From Magnetococcus sp. PR-3 (GTDB taxonomy: Bacteria; Pseudomonadota; Magnetococcia; Magnetococcales; Magnetococcaceae), in contig NZ_JBAHUQ010000009.1 of NCBI RefSeq assembly GCF_036689865.1, positions 100,713 to 164,712 of the forward strand: a DNA stretch of 64,000 bases, in the 5' to 3' direction. Shown here piece after piece: positions 54,932 through 63,582 of the stretch (within the stretch, counting starts at the first letter, position 1; each line of letters starts with the position of its first letter). A model generated the notes under the pieces. The model was not told the DNA's origin. It did not search any database and saw only the letters and a program-made list of their open reading frames with translations. Position numbers and translations under genes: made by a program.

Positions 54932-55855
54932 TTATTGCACATGGGCGGTTTGTGCGGGCCAGAGCCATGCCGCACCACGCACCCCGCTGGAGTCCCCATA
55001 TTTGGCCTTAACCAACTGGGTATCAACCCGATCAGAGAACACATACGGCCCCCATAGCTTGGGAACCTCTTCATAGAGCCGCGCCACATTGGACATACCG
55101 CCCCCCAGCACAATCACGTGAGGATCCACCACATTAATGATGGAAGCCAGCGCACGGGCCATACGGTGTTCATAGCGTTCAATGGCCTCGACAGCCTCTT
55201 TCTCTCCAGCCGCCAACCGCTCAGCCACCTGCTTGCCGGTCAGTTGTGTGCCCGCCACTTGGTTATAATCCCGCGCATAGCCGGTTCCGGAAATAAAGGT
55301 CTCAATACAGCCAGATTTACCGCAGTAACACGCCGTACCCGGCCGTTCATGATCTAAGGGTCCAGGCAGGGGGTTATGCCCCCACTCTCCAGTAATGGCG
55401 TTACCCCCTTGTAGTAATTGGCCATTAACCACAAAGCCCCCCCCACAACCGGTTCCCACAATCACCCCAAATACCACAGGGGCCCCTGCTGCGGCGCCAT
55501 CAGAAGCCTCGGAGAGGGCAAAACAGTCGGCATCATTGGCCAAACGCACCGGACGCGCCAAACAGGCCTCCAGATCCTCCCGCAAGGGCTGACCGATCAG
55601 ACAGACCGAGTTTGATCCCTTAAGGCGACCTGTATAGGGAGAGACCGCCCCAGGTGTTCCCACCCCCACAGGTATGTTCTTACCGGCAATACCCGCTTCC
55701 TGCTCAATACGTTTAACCAGCGCACAGATCGCTTTAACCGTACCCTGGTAATCACCTTGGGGGGTATCACAACGGTGGCGTACCTTAATGGCCCCCGCCT
55801 CATCCATGACAATGGCCTCTACCTTGGTTCCACCCAGATCCACACCAATGCGCAT
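54932..55855 (-). CDS. ROK-family sugar kinase
   Basis: 307 residues. ATP phosphate loop DLGGTK (6-11), catalytic Asp in LANDADCF (about 108), EWGHN and the zinc motif CYCGKSGC (C176, C178, C183). The family includes fructokinase and N-acetylglucosamine or mannose kinases; the exact sugar cannot be fixed. Start ATG 55855, only 4 nt after the TVP38 stop. Regulator-type ROK proteins have a DNA-binding N-terminus, which is absent here. Confidence 0.88.
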   Translation of the reverse strand: MRIGVDLGGTKVEAIVMDEAGAIKVRHRCDTPQGDYQGTVKAICALVKRIEQEAGIAGKNIPVGVGTPGAVSPYTGRLKGSNSVCLIGQPLREDLEACLARPVRLANDADCFALSEASDGAAAGAPVVFGVIVGTGCGGGFVVNGQLLQGGNAITGEWGHNPLPGPLDHERPGTACYCGKSGCIETFISGTGYARDYNQVAGTQLTGKQVAERLAAGEKEAVEAIERYEHRMARALASIINVVDPHVIVLGGGMSNVARLYEEVPKLWGPYVFSDRVDTQLVKAKYGDSSGVRGAAWLWPAQTAHVQ

Positions 55856-55859
55856 GCGA

Positions 55860-56534
55860 TTATCCTTCCGTAATGACTGGCTCAGCGCGACTGGCCCGCC
55901 ATTTTTTAATCCATCCCGGCAGAAAAGAGACCAAAGCCAACATGGCCAAAGCCAATAAACCTTTCTGCATAAGCCCCTCACCACCGGTTGCGGCCTCTTT
56001 GCCGACAAAACCTAAATAGGTGTAAACAGCGGTACCGGGCAACATAAACAGCCATGAGGCCAACAGGTAGCTCCAAAAGGAGACCCTGGTCAAGCCAAAG
56101 GCATAATTCAGCAGATTAAAGGGAAACAGCGGCACCAACCTGGTAAAGGCCACAAAGCGCCACCCCTCCTGCTCCACCCCATCCAACAGTTTTTTGGCCA
56201 TGCCTTTGGCTTTACTCTCTATCCATTCTCGCATGAGATAGCGACAGAGGATAAAGGCAATGCCCGCCCCAATCGTTGCAGCCGTTAAGTTATACAGGGT
56301 ACCCCAAACAGGCCCAAACAGTGCCCCACCGGCCATGGTGATCACAATACCGGGTAAAAACAGCACCGTTGCCAAGACATAAACCACCCCAAACACCAAC
56401 GGGGCCAACCAGCCAAAGCTTTGCACCCAATTTTCCAGGGCCTCAGGATCCAGTTGGTCCCGATACAGTGATGCCAGAGCGATCCCACCCAACAGCACCA
56501 CCAAAATCAGGATCTGTATTGCACGTTTTTTCAT
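55860..56534 (-). CDS. TVP38/TMEM64 family membrane protein
   Basis: 224 residues, about five to six membrane segments. The DedA-type signature appears as FLPGIVITMAGGALFGPVWGTL and RLVPLFPFNLLNYAFGLTRV, the re-entrant loop features of VTT-domain proteins. Likely a lipid scramblase or transporter-type protein. First gene of the operon with ROK kinase and MBL hydrolase. Its start ATG is about 100 bp from the divergent helicase start. Confidence 0.88.
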   Translation of the reverse strand: MKKRAIQILILVVLLGGIALASLYRDQLDPEALENWVQSFGWLAPLVFGVVYVLATVLFLPGIVITMAGGALFGPVWGTLYNLTAATIGAGIAFILCRYLMREWIESKAKGMAKKLLDGVEQEGWRFVAFTRLVPLFPFNLLNYAFGLTRVSFWSYLLASWLFMLPGTAVYTYLGFVGKEAATGGEGLMQKGLLALAMLALVSFLPGWIKKWRASRAEPVITEG

Positions 56535-56635
56535 CCTGCCATCCCCTTGCCAACCCTGTTACCATACCGACGCTGCATGACAGTGCCATGACGCCTTGTC
56601 TGGCCACCTCCACCCTCCAGCTATGGCCACTACAG

Positions 56636-59002
56636 ATGTCAGACGCCCCGCAAACAGATTCGGTTCCTGACACGCCAGAAGAAGAGGCGTTAATTGCGGA
56701 AAGCCGCATCACGGCACATCAATGGATTCCACCTGAGATTGAGCCCATTGAGCGGGATGGCGAATACTTTTATCCGCTCAAGGATATCGTACCCTTACGT
56801 TCCCGCAAGGCATGGAAGAAAAAAGGGCGCCGCATTGCTGCCGATACCGAGCCCCTTTCCCATACCGAAGGCGAACACCCAACCGCCCTGTTTGGCTACC
56901 ACCAGTCCCTCTCTGAGCTGGAATTTCTTGAGCTCCATCGGGCGTCCATGACCCAACGTTGTCAAACCTGGAACCAAACATGGCAACAGTTGGAGGAGGA
57001 CCGCAGCAGCTTTTTAACACAACTCGCCCATGAGCGACCTGAAGAGGTGGAGTTTGACCTTCATGAACTTCTGCGCCGCTTTAAGGAACTAAGCGATCAG
57101 CATGACCACCTGCGCCGTGCAGCCCGTGAACTAGAGCTACCTTTACAAGCCCTGGATGAGCCGCTATGGCCCGCTGTACTGCAGGCCTACCGGGTACGCC
57201 GTACCGAAGCCGCCCTGGAGGATATTGAATCCCCCATCGCTGAGCTGACCCAGCCCATTATTGACACTCTGTTGCAGCAGGAGCAGGAGCACCAAGACCC
57301 CTACCATCTGCAACCGTTTTGGGAGTTTTATGGCCGCTTTCACAAGCGCTACGAGTCCGCTCTGTTTGAGCATCAAATCTCCCAAGCGACCCGTATTGAG
57401 GAGTTTCACAACCTCTTTCCCGCTCGGGAACAGGTTCGCCATTTTACCCTCTACCTTGGCCCTACCAACTCCGGCAAGACCTACCAGGCACTTCAGCGTT
57501 TAAAAGATGCTGAGACCGGGTGCTATCTGGCCCCCCTACGCCTGCTTGCCCTGGAGGTTGCGGATACCCTTAATGAATGGGGGGTGCCGTGCAGTATGGT
57601 CACCGGCGAAGAGCGTATGATGGTGGAAGGGGCCAAACATACGGCCAGCACCATTGAGATGCTCTCCACCCACACCAAATTTGATGTCGCGGTCATTGAT
57701 GAAGCACAAATGGTGGGGGATATCGACCGAGGCTGGGCATGGACCCAGGCTATTTTGGGTGTACGCGCCAAAGAGGTGTGCATTATCGCCGCCCCCTCCG
57801 CCCGCCCCATCATTGAAAAACTGCTACGCCTAACCGAAGAACCCTGGGATGTGGTGGAGCTGGAGCGCCTGACCCCGTTGCAAACCCTGAGCAAACCGGT
57901 TGAGTCCCTCACTGAGATGGAGCCTGGCACGGCGCTGGTTGCTTTTAGTCGCACCCAGGTTCTACGCCTAAAAGCTGAAGTGGAACATGCCACGGGTAAA
58001 AAATGTGCAGCACTCTACGGGGCCTTACCCCCTGAAGTGCGGCGTATGCAGGCCGCCCTGTTTAATCGGGGCGATGCCCCTTACCTGGTGGCCACGGATG
58101 CCATCGGCATGGGGCTTAACCTGCCCATCAAAACCATTCTCTTTGCCCAAGATCGTAAAATGATCAATCGGGTTGAGCATATGCTGACCCCCATGGAGGT
58201 CAGGCAGATAGCCGGCCGCGCGGGACGCTATGGTAAAAATGAGGTCGGCTTTGTCGGCACCTACCGCATCGGCACGGCCCATGTCAGGCAGGCTCTACAG
58301 GCCACCCCTTTTGATGTGCGAAAAGCCCACCTGGCGCCCAATCTGGACCACATAACAGCCATTGCCCAGCTGCAGGAGGGGCACAGACTTAAGTTGGCCC
58401 GCCTGTTTACCCTATTTATTAAAGCGGTTAAACCCGACCCGACACTCTATGAACTGTCGGATCTTGATGATCAAACCACCCTGGCTCGCATTGCAGACCG
58501 GCATAAAAAACTGGATCTCGCCACCCGTTTTATGCTCTCTGCCGCCCCGGTCCCCTTACGGGCCACCATGGCGGTTAGCGCCTTCGAACGCATGGTAGAG
58601 GCCATTGCCAAGCAGCACCCAATCGCCTTGGAAGAGGCACTACCCAACCCCCCTCACCGGGCAGACCCCAACCGCTTAATCAAGCTCGAAGATGCGGTTA
58701 AAGTGGTTAATATCTACTGCTGGCTCCATTTTAGGCAGGAGGATATTTTTCCAGACCTGCCCGATGCAGAGAGACTAAGGGATCACCTTAACACCGAGAT
58801 CAACACCCTGCTTGGTCGGCAAAAAAAGGTCCGTGACAGCGGAACTTGCGAAAAATGCCATGCCCCCCTACCGGGTCACTGGCGCGGCAAGTTATGCCGC
58901 CGTTGTGAACCCCCCAAAAAACGCGGGGGGTATCCACGGGGGGGACGTAAACCATTTAAACAGGGAGAACGCTCAAACCGTAAGCACGACCGCCACGGAT
59001 AA
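56636..59002 (+). CDS. SUV3-like (mitochondrial type) RNA helicase with zinc-ribbon-like tail
   Basis: 788 residues. The N-terminal ~260 residues are helical. The helicase core has GPTNSGKT (275-282), LAPLRLLALE, DEAQMVGD (355-362), VAFSRTQVL, GALPPEVRRMQAALFN, VATDAIGMGLNLP and QIAGRAGRYG, the SUV3 family order. A SUV3 C-terminal region follows, then a four-cysteine cluster C-x2-C-x(15)-C-x2-C (about 738-758) and a very basic glycine-rich end. Likely unwinds structured RNA, perhaps with PNPase or RNase R. ATG 56636 (MSDAPQ) is chosen; ATG 56588 is possible. Confidence 0.87.
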   Translation: MSDAPQTDSVPDTPEEEALIAESRITAHQWIPPEIEPIERDGEYFYPLKDIVPLRSRKAWKKKGRRIAADTEPLSHTEGEHPTALFGYHQSLSELEFLELHRASMTQRCQTWNQTWQQLEEDRSSFLTQLAHERPEEVEFDLHELLRRFKELSDQHDHLRRAARELELPLQALDEPLWPAVLQAYRVRRTEAALEDIESPIAELTQPIIDTLLQQEQEHQDPYHLQPFWEFYGRFHKRYESALFEHQISQATRIEEFHNLFPAREQVRHFTLYLGPTNSGKTYQALQRLKDAETGCYLAPLRLLALEVADTLNEWGVPCSMVTGEERMMVEGAKHTASTIEMLSTHTKFDVAVIDEAQMVGDIDRGWAWTQAILGVRAKEVCIIAAPSARPIIEKLLRLTEEPWDVVELERLTPLQTLSKPVESLTEMEPGTALVAFSRTQVLRLKAEVEHATGKKCAALYGALPPEVRRMQAALFNRGDAPYLVATDAIGMGLNLPIKTILFAQDRKMINRVEHMLTPMEVRQIAGRAGRYGKNEVGFVGTYRIGTAHVRQALQATPFDVRKAHLAPNLDHITAIAQLQEGHRLKLARLFTLFIKAVKPDPTLYELSDLDDQTTLARIADRHKKLDLATRFMLSAAPVPLRATMAVSAFERMVEAIAKQHPIALEEALPNPPHRADPNRLIKLEDAVKVVNIYCWLHFRQEDIFPDLPDAERLRDHLNTEINTLLGRQKKVRDSGTCEKCHAPLPGHWRGKLCRRCEPPKKRGGYPRGGRKPFKQGERSNRKHDRHG

Positions 59003-59274
59003 ACCAACTGCCCGACCAAAAACAGATACTGCAACATAACGTTTTTAATGAACTTTTCAGCCATCCACCGGTCCACCTTGATAGAGCCTTAACCGCGGCA
59101 CCCGTAACCAGCCCATTTATTAAACCCAAAAGTGGGTTCTGGCTGGGCGCATAGGTTGGAATATGGCATAGTTTTTTAATAGGGAAGTAGGCGTAGCCCA
59201 ACTTAAGTAGGCTACGGGGTAGTGGGTAGGAACTTTACAGTAGGTTTTATCTCCAGGGCGACGGTTCGAAAATC
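59003..59274. other. Leader of the Ser/Thr kinase gene
   Basis: 272 bp without coding signal. Contains GTAGCC / GGCTAC arms (about 59191-59213). No strong promoter recognised. Confidence 0.4.
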
Positions 59275-62200
59275 ATGAGCGATCAAACATCATCCGGTAC
59301 TGGTCCAAAACTCTCTTTGATCCCACTGGGTGAGGAGGAAGAGGCAAGCCAGACACCAGAGGCCGCACCTGAAAAGGCACCCGCCCCCTCCACAGGTTTG
59401 TCCCTAAAATCTGCGGAGAGTGAGGCCACGGAAGCCGAAGCGACGCCCAAGACTGAAACAGCCCCGCCCCCCCCAGTAACCGGCTTGGGGTTGAAGTCCA
59501 CGGCAGATGATGCCGCCTATGTGGATGATCCGCCACCCGCAGCATCCGCCACCCCAGCGGCCACTGCGACAAACCTGCAGCCCGCACAAGCTACAGCGCC
59601 CGAGCCAACCCCTGCACCGGTACAAGCTACAGCGCCCGAGCCAACCCCTGCACCGGTACAAGCTACAGCGCCCGAGCCGACACCGGCACCCGCCGCAAAG
59701 CCCAAGCCAACACCGGCACCGGCACCGGCACAAGCGACAGCGCCCAAGCCTACAGCGGCACCGCAACAACCAGCAGCTCCCGCTCAAGCGACAGCGAGCG
59801 AGCCTGAAGCCTCCTCAGATTTCTCACCACCAGACCGTGGAAGTTTTAAATTAGGGGGTTTGGCCACACCGCCCAAAAAAGAGGACAAACCCTCTGGTGG
59901 GGATTTTAAACCCGCCGAGCGGGAGAGTTTTAAACTGGGCAGCGACAAACCCGAGCCCCCTGCCGCCTCCAGTGGTGACTTCCAACCGGCGGAACGGGAG
60001 AGCTTTAAACTGGGCAGCGACACACCCGAGCCCCCTGCCGCCTCCAGTGGTGACTTCCAACCAGCGGAACGGGAGAGCTTTAAACTGGGCAGCGACACAC
60101 CCGAGCCCCCTGCCGCCTCCAGCGGTGACTTCCAACCGGCGGAACGAGAGAGTTTTAAACTCAGCAAATCGGCCCCTAAAGAGCCCCCGGCGGAAGAGCC
60201 CAGTGCCGATCAAGCTGTCGAAGACGATTTTGAACCTGCAGATCGAGGCGACTTTAAACTGGGTGGTCTGGCCACCCCCATTGCGGCTAAACAAGCCCCA
60301 AAAAGTGCGGGAGACTTTAAACCCGCAGACCGCGATGGCACGTTTAAACTGGACGACTCACCGTCAGATAAGCCCCCCGCGCAAGAACCCAAAGTGCAGG
60401 AACCCAAAGCGCAGGAACCCAAAGCGCAGGAAGAGACACCCGTGGTCGAGGCGGCCCCAGCACCAGCACCGGTCGAACCCGAGCCTAAACCCGAACCCGT
60501 TGCAGCGGCACCTGAACAACCGCCCCCCCCTGCCCAGCCTCCGCAAGCAAGCCTGCCTGAAGAGCTGGACTATGATGAGGATGACGACGACGATGACGCC
60601 CCAACGGTCATGGCCTCATCCGCATCCATGGCGGCAATGGCAACAGGGCAAAAAGAACCCGAACCCCCTGCTGCCCCCGTACCCGCCATGCCGATCGATG
60701 ATGCGTGGGATGACGACGACGACGACGACGATGCCCCCACGGTCATGACCCAATCCCCCATGCTCTCCATGTCCGATGATGATATGGATGATGATGACGA
60801 TGCACCGACGGTCATGACCCAAGCCCCTGTTTCATCATCATCCGGCCAAATGGCAGATGACGACGATGATGATGAAGATGCCCCAACGGTCATGACCCAA
60901 GGGGCCATGCCTTTTGATGATGAGTCAACCCAGGCCACGGGTATGACCGGTGAAACCACCGGCATGACAGGCGTCACCACCAGTACAGGCACCATGTTAA
61001 CCGCCCGCCGCCGCCGTAAAAAAGGCGGGGGGGATGATGAGCACAAGCACCCAGACGCCCTACCCGAAGGGGAGCTGCTCTTCAATGACATGTACCAAGT
61101 TGAGAGAGTCTTGGGGCAAGGGGGTTTTGGTCTTACCTATAAAGCCAAAGACCTAAACCTTAATGCTTTTGTTGCGATCAAAGAGTACCTGCCTAAACAA
61201 ATTGCCCAGCGGATGCCGGATAAATCCATCCAGGCGCGTAACCGCGGGGATATTGATATGTTCAACCAGGGACGTGATCGGTTCCTGGATGAAGCACGAA
61301 CCCTGGCCCAGTTTAAGCACCCCTCACTGGTGCGTATTCTCACCTATTTCTCCCATAACAACACCGCCTATATGGCGATGGAGTTTGAGGATGGCGAACC
61401 GCTTTCAGATATCATAAAACGTGAAAAAACCCTGGATGAAAAAGCCATGCTCGCGGTTATTATGCCGTTGCTGCAAGGGGTTGAGGTACTTCACCAGCAA
61501 AAATATATTCACCGGGATATCAAACCCGACAACATCTTTATCCGCTCCAAAGATGGCACCCCTGTGCTGTTGGACTTTGGTTCTGCCCGTCAAGAGTCTG
61601 GGAATGAAGATGGGCAGATGACCGCCATGCTCACCCCCAACTACGCCCCCATGGAGCAGTATTTTGATGATGCTTCCAGGCAGGGGCCTTGGACGGATAT
61701 CTACTCTGTTGGCGCGGTGATGTACCGCTGTATCAGTGGCCGTAAACCGGCCAACGCCCCGCAACGAAGCAATGCGTTGATGCGCAATGCCGACGACCCC
61801 ATGGTACCCGCGCTTGAAGTGGGGGCAGGACGTTACTCAGAAGCTGTCTTGAAAGCCATTGATCTCGCCTTAACGGTGGTGGAGACCGACCGACCCCAGG
61901 TGATCTCCGAATGGCTCAACGCGGTGTCCACGGAAGAGGGCGCTTCTGACTTCTCCTCTGAAGTTCTGCATGCGGATATGAACAGCCGCAGCAACCGCAT
62001 TATCATGGCCTCCGCTGCGGCGATTATCCTGGTTCTGGTAGGCGGGTTAATATGGATGGGCCAAATTGGGAGCGGTGATCTGTTGCTCTCAGAAAAAGAG
62101 CGCACCGCCAAGCTCATTGCCGAACTGACAGAAAAAGCAGATAAAGGCAACGCCACGGCCATGTATCAGCTGGCTGAACGGCGTTTGAGTGGCCGTGGTT

Positions 62201-63582
62201 TGAAAAAAAATGCATCCACAGCCTACCAGTGGATGCTAAAATCCGCCGAAGCAGGCAACACCAAGGCCATGCACCAAGTCGCACTTTATCTGCGTAACGG
62301 CACGGGTACCGCCAAGAACCCCAAGCAGAGCGCCCAATGGTTTAGTCAAGCGGCTGAAAAAGGCAATGCACTCTCTCAATTTCACTACGCTGTCGCCCTC
62401 GGCTCTGGCGAAGGGCTAGAGAAAAAAGATCTGGCCCAGGGTATATCCTGGATGGCCAAATCCTCGGATGGTGGTTATGCCCCTGCCCGTTATGTCATGG
62501 CCCAGCTCCTGGAAATAGGTAGTGATTTTCTACCGCAAGACCACGCCAAGGCTTTTGAGCTTTATCTTAAAGCCTCTGAACAGCGTATTCACAAAGCGAC
62601 CTACCGTTTAGCCTACCTTTATGACAACGGCACAGGCACGACACAAGACCAGAAAAAAGCGAGGGAAACCCTATCCAAAGCGGCCAAGAACGGTATTGCT
62701 GAAGCGCAATATGAGCTGGGCCTTTGGCTAAAATATGGACATGGCGGGCCGATCAACCAAAAAGAGGCCTTCTACTGGTTGAGTAAAGTGGCCAAACAAG
62801 GGGTTGCACCTGCTCAACATTTGGTGGCGCAGGCTCTGGTCACAGGTGTTGGCACCACCCCCAACTATGTCGAAGCCCGTGAATTTTACACCTCAGCAGC
62901 CCAGCAGGGCTATGTTGATGCCCAGCTTCAACTGGCAGAGATGCTTAAAGAGGGAACCGGCATTACCAAAGATCTGCCTGAATCCTCTTTATGGATGAAA
63001 AAAGCAGCCGAAGCAGGCAACCGTAGCGCCCAATATCAAATTGCTATCCATCTCAAAGAGGGGCTAGGGGTCAACATTGACCTGGCTGATGCGTTTACCT
63101 GGTTTCAAAAGGCCGCCGAGCAAGGCCACCTTGAAGCTCAAAGCCAGTTGGCTTTGATGTATGAAAAAGGCAATGGCGTGGTTAAAAACATGGCCAAGGC
63201 GATTAAGTGGTACCATGCCGCCGCTGAACAAGGCTCCCGTGATGCGCAAAAAAACCTGGCCTGGATGTATGAGGAAGGTAACGGCGTTAAAAAGGATATT
63301 ACCCAGGCGGTACGCCTGTATATGATGGCGGCCCAGCAGGGGGATGTAAAAGCACAGAAGAACCTAGCCTGGATGTTTGAAGTGGGCCGGGGTGTCCCGG
63401 TTGATTTGGTCCGTTCCTACTTCTGGAACGCTGTGGCAGCTTCAGCAGGTGACCAAGACGCCGCCAGTAACCTGAACCTTATTATCCGCGACATGGACCA
63501 ACAGCAGCAACTGGATGGCGACCGCATGGTTAAACAGTGGCTACGGGTCCAAAAAGAGAAGACAAAGGAGCATAAAAGCTAA
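59275..63582 (+). CDS. Ser/Thr protein kinase with repetitive N-terminus, TM helix and Sel1 repeats
   Basis: 1435 residues. Residues 1-600 are low complexity: Ala/Pro runs (about 100-175), seven copies of a DF-x-PA-(E/D)-R-x-FKL motif (about 183-370), and four acidic D-rich APTVM boxes with threonines at 444, 489, 512 and 538. The kinase domain starts near 606: GQGGFGLTY loop, VAIKE with Lys636, HRDIKPDN with Asp748, and DFGSA at 767. A membrane helix follows at about 909-930, then about eleven Sel1-like repeats (about 950-1410, of the type A-x4-GNxxAMYQLA). The kinase would be cytoplasmic and the Sel1 array extracytoplasmic. Codon use is normal. Confidence 0.9.
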   Translation: MSDQTSSGTGPKLSLIPLGEEEEASQTPEAAPEKAPAPSTGLSLKSAESEATEAEATPKTETAPPPPVTGLGLKSTADDAAYVDDPPPAASATPAATATNLQPAQATAPEPTPAPVQATAPEPTPAPVQATAPEPTPAPAAKPKPTPAPAPAQATAPKPTAAPQQPAAPAQATASEPEASSDFSPPDRGSFKLGGLATPPKKEDKPSGGDFKPAERESFKLGSDKPEPPAASSGDFQPAERESFKLGSDTPEPPAASSGDFQPAERESFKLGSDTPEPPAASSGDFQPAERESFKLSKSAPKEPPAEEPSADQAVEDDFEPADRGDFKLGGLATPIAAKQAPKSAGDFKPADRDGTFKLDDSPSDKPPAQEPKVQEPKAQEPKAQEETPVVEAAPAPAPVEPEPKPEPVAAAPEQPPPPAQPPQASLPEELDYDEDDDDDDAPTVMASSASMAAMATGQKEPEPPAAPVPAMPIDDAWDDDDDDDDAPTVMTQSPMLSMSDDDMDDDDDAPTVMTQAPVSSSSGQMADDDDDDEDAPTVMTQGAMPFDDESTQATGMTGETTGMTGVTTSTGTMLTARRRRKKGGGDDEHKHPDALPEGELLFNDMYQVERVLGQGGFGLTYKAKDLNLNAFVAIKEYLPKQIAQRMPDKSIQARNRGDIDMFNQGRDRFLDEARTLAQFKHPSLVRILTYFSHNNTAYMAMEFEDGEPLSDIIKREKTLDEKAMLAVIMPLLQGVEVLHQQKYIHRDIKPDNIFIRSKDGTPVLLDFGSARQESGNEDGQMTAMLTPNYAPMEQYFDDASRQGPWTDIYSVGAVMYRCISGRKPANAPQRSNALMRNADDPMVPALEVGAGRYSEAVLKAIDLALTVVETDRPQVISEWLNAVSTEEGASDFSSEVLHADMNSRSNRIIMASAAAIILVLVGGLIWMGQIGSGDLLLSEKERTAKLIAELTEKADKGNATAMYQLAERRLSGRGLKKNASTAYQWMLKSAEAGNTKAMHQVALYLRNGTGTAKNPKQSAQWFSQAAEKGNALSQFHYAVALGSGEGLEKKDLAQGISWMAKSSDGGYAPARYVMAQLLEIGSDFLPQDHAKAFELYLKASEQRIHKATYRLAYLYDNGTGTTQDQKKARETLSKAAKNGIAEAQYELGLWLKYGHGGPINQKEAFYWLSKVAKQGVAPAQHLVAQALVTGVGTTPNYVEAREFYTSAAQQGYVDAQLQLAEMLKEGTGITKDLPESSLWMKKAAEAGNRSAQYQIAIHLKEGLGVNIDLADAFTWFQKAAEQGHLEAQSQLALMYEKGNGVVKNMAKAIKWYHAAAEQGSRDAQKNLAWMYEEGNGVKKDITQAVRLYMMAAQQGDVKAQKNLAWMFEVGRGVPVDLVRSYFWNAVAASAGDQDAASNLNLIIRDMDQQQQLDGDRMVKQWLRVQKEKTKEHKS
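59586..59693 (+). repeat. 36-bp tandem repeat in the kinase gene
   Basis: Three units beginning 59586, 59622 and 59658, each starting ACAAGCTACAGCGCCCGAGCC, the first two identical. They encode a Pro/Ala-rich QATAPEPTPAPV peptide. Confidence 0.88.
59923..60222 (+). repeat. 75-bp tandem repeat in the kinase gene
   Basis: Four units begin 59923, 59998, 60073 and 60148 with exact 75-bp period, encoding (E)SFKLGSD-xPEPPAASSGDFQPAER. The two middle units are nearly identical, so expansion is recent. Confidence 0.88.

Noticed and set aside
59255..59275. tRNA-like GGTTCGAAA just before the kinase gene
   Set aside because: Only a T-loop-like 9-mer; no acceptor, D or anticodon stems around it.
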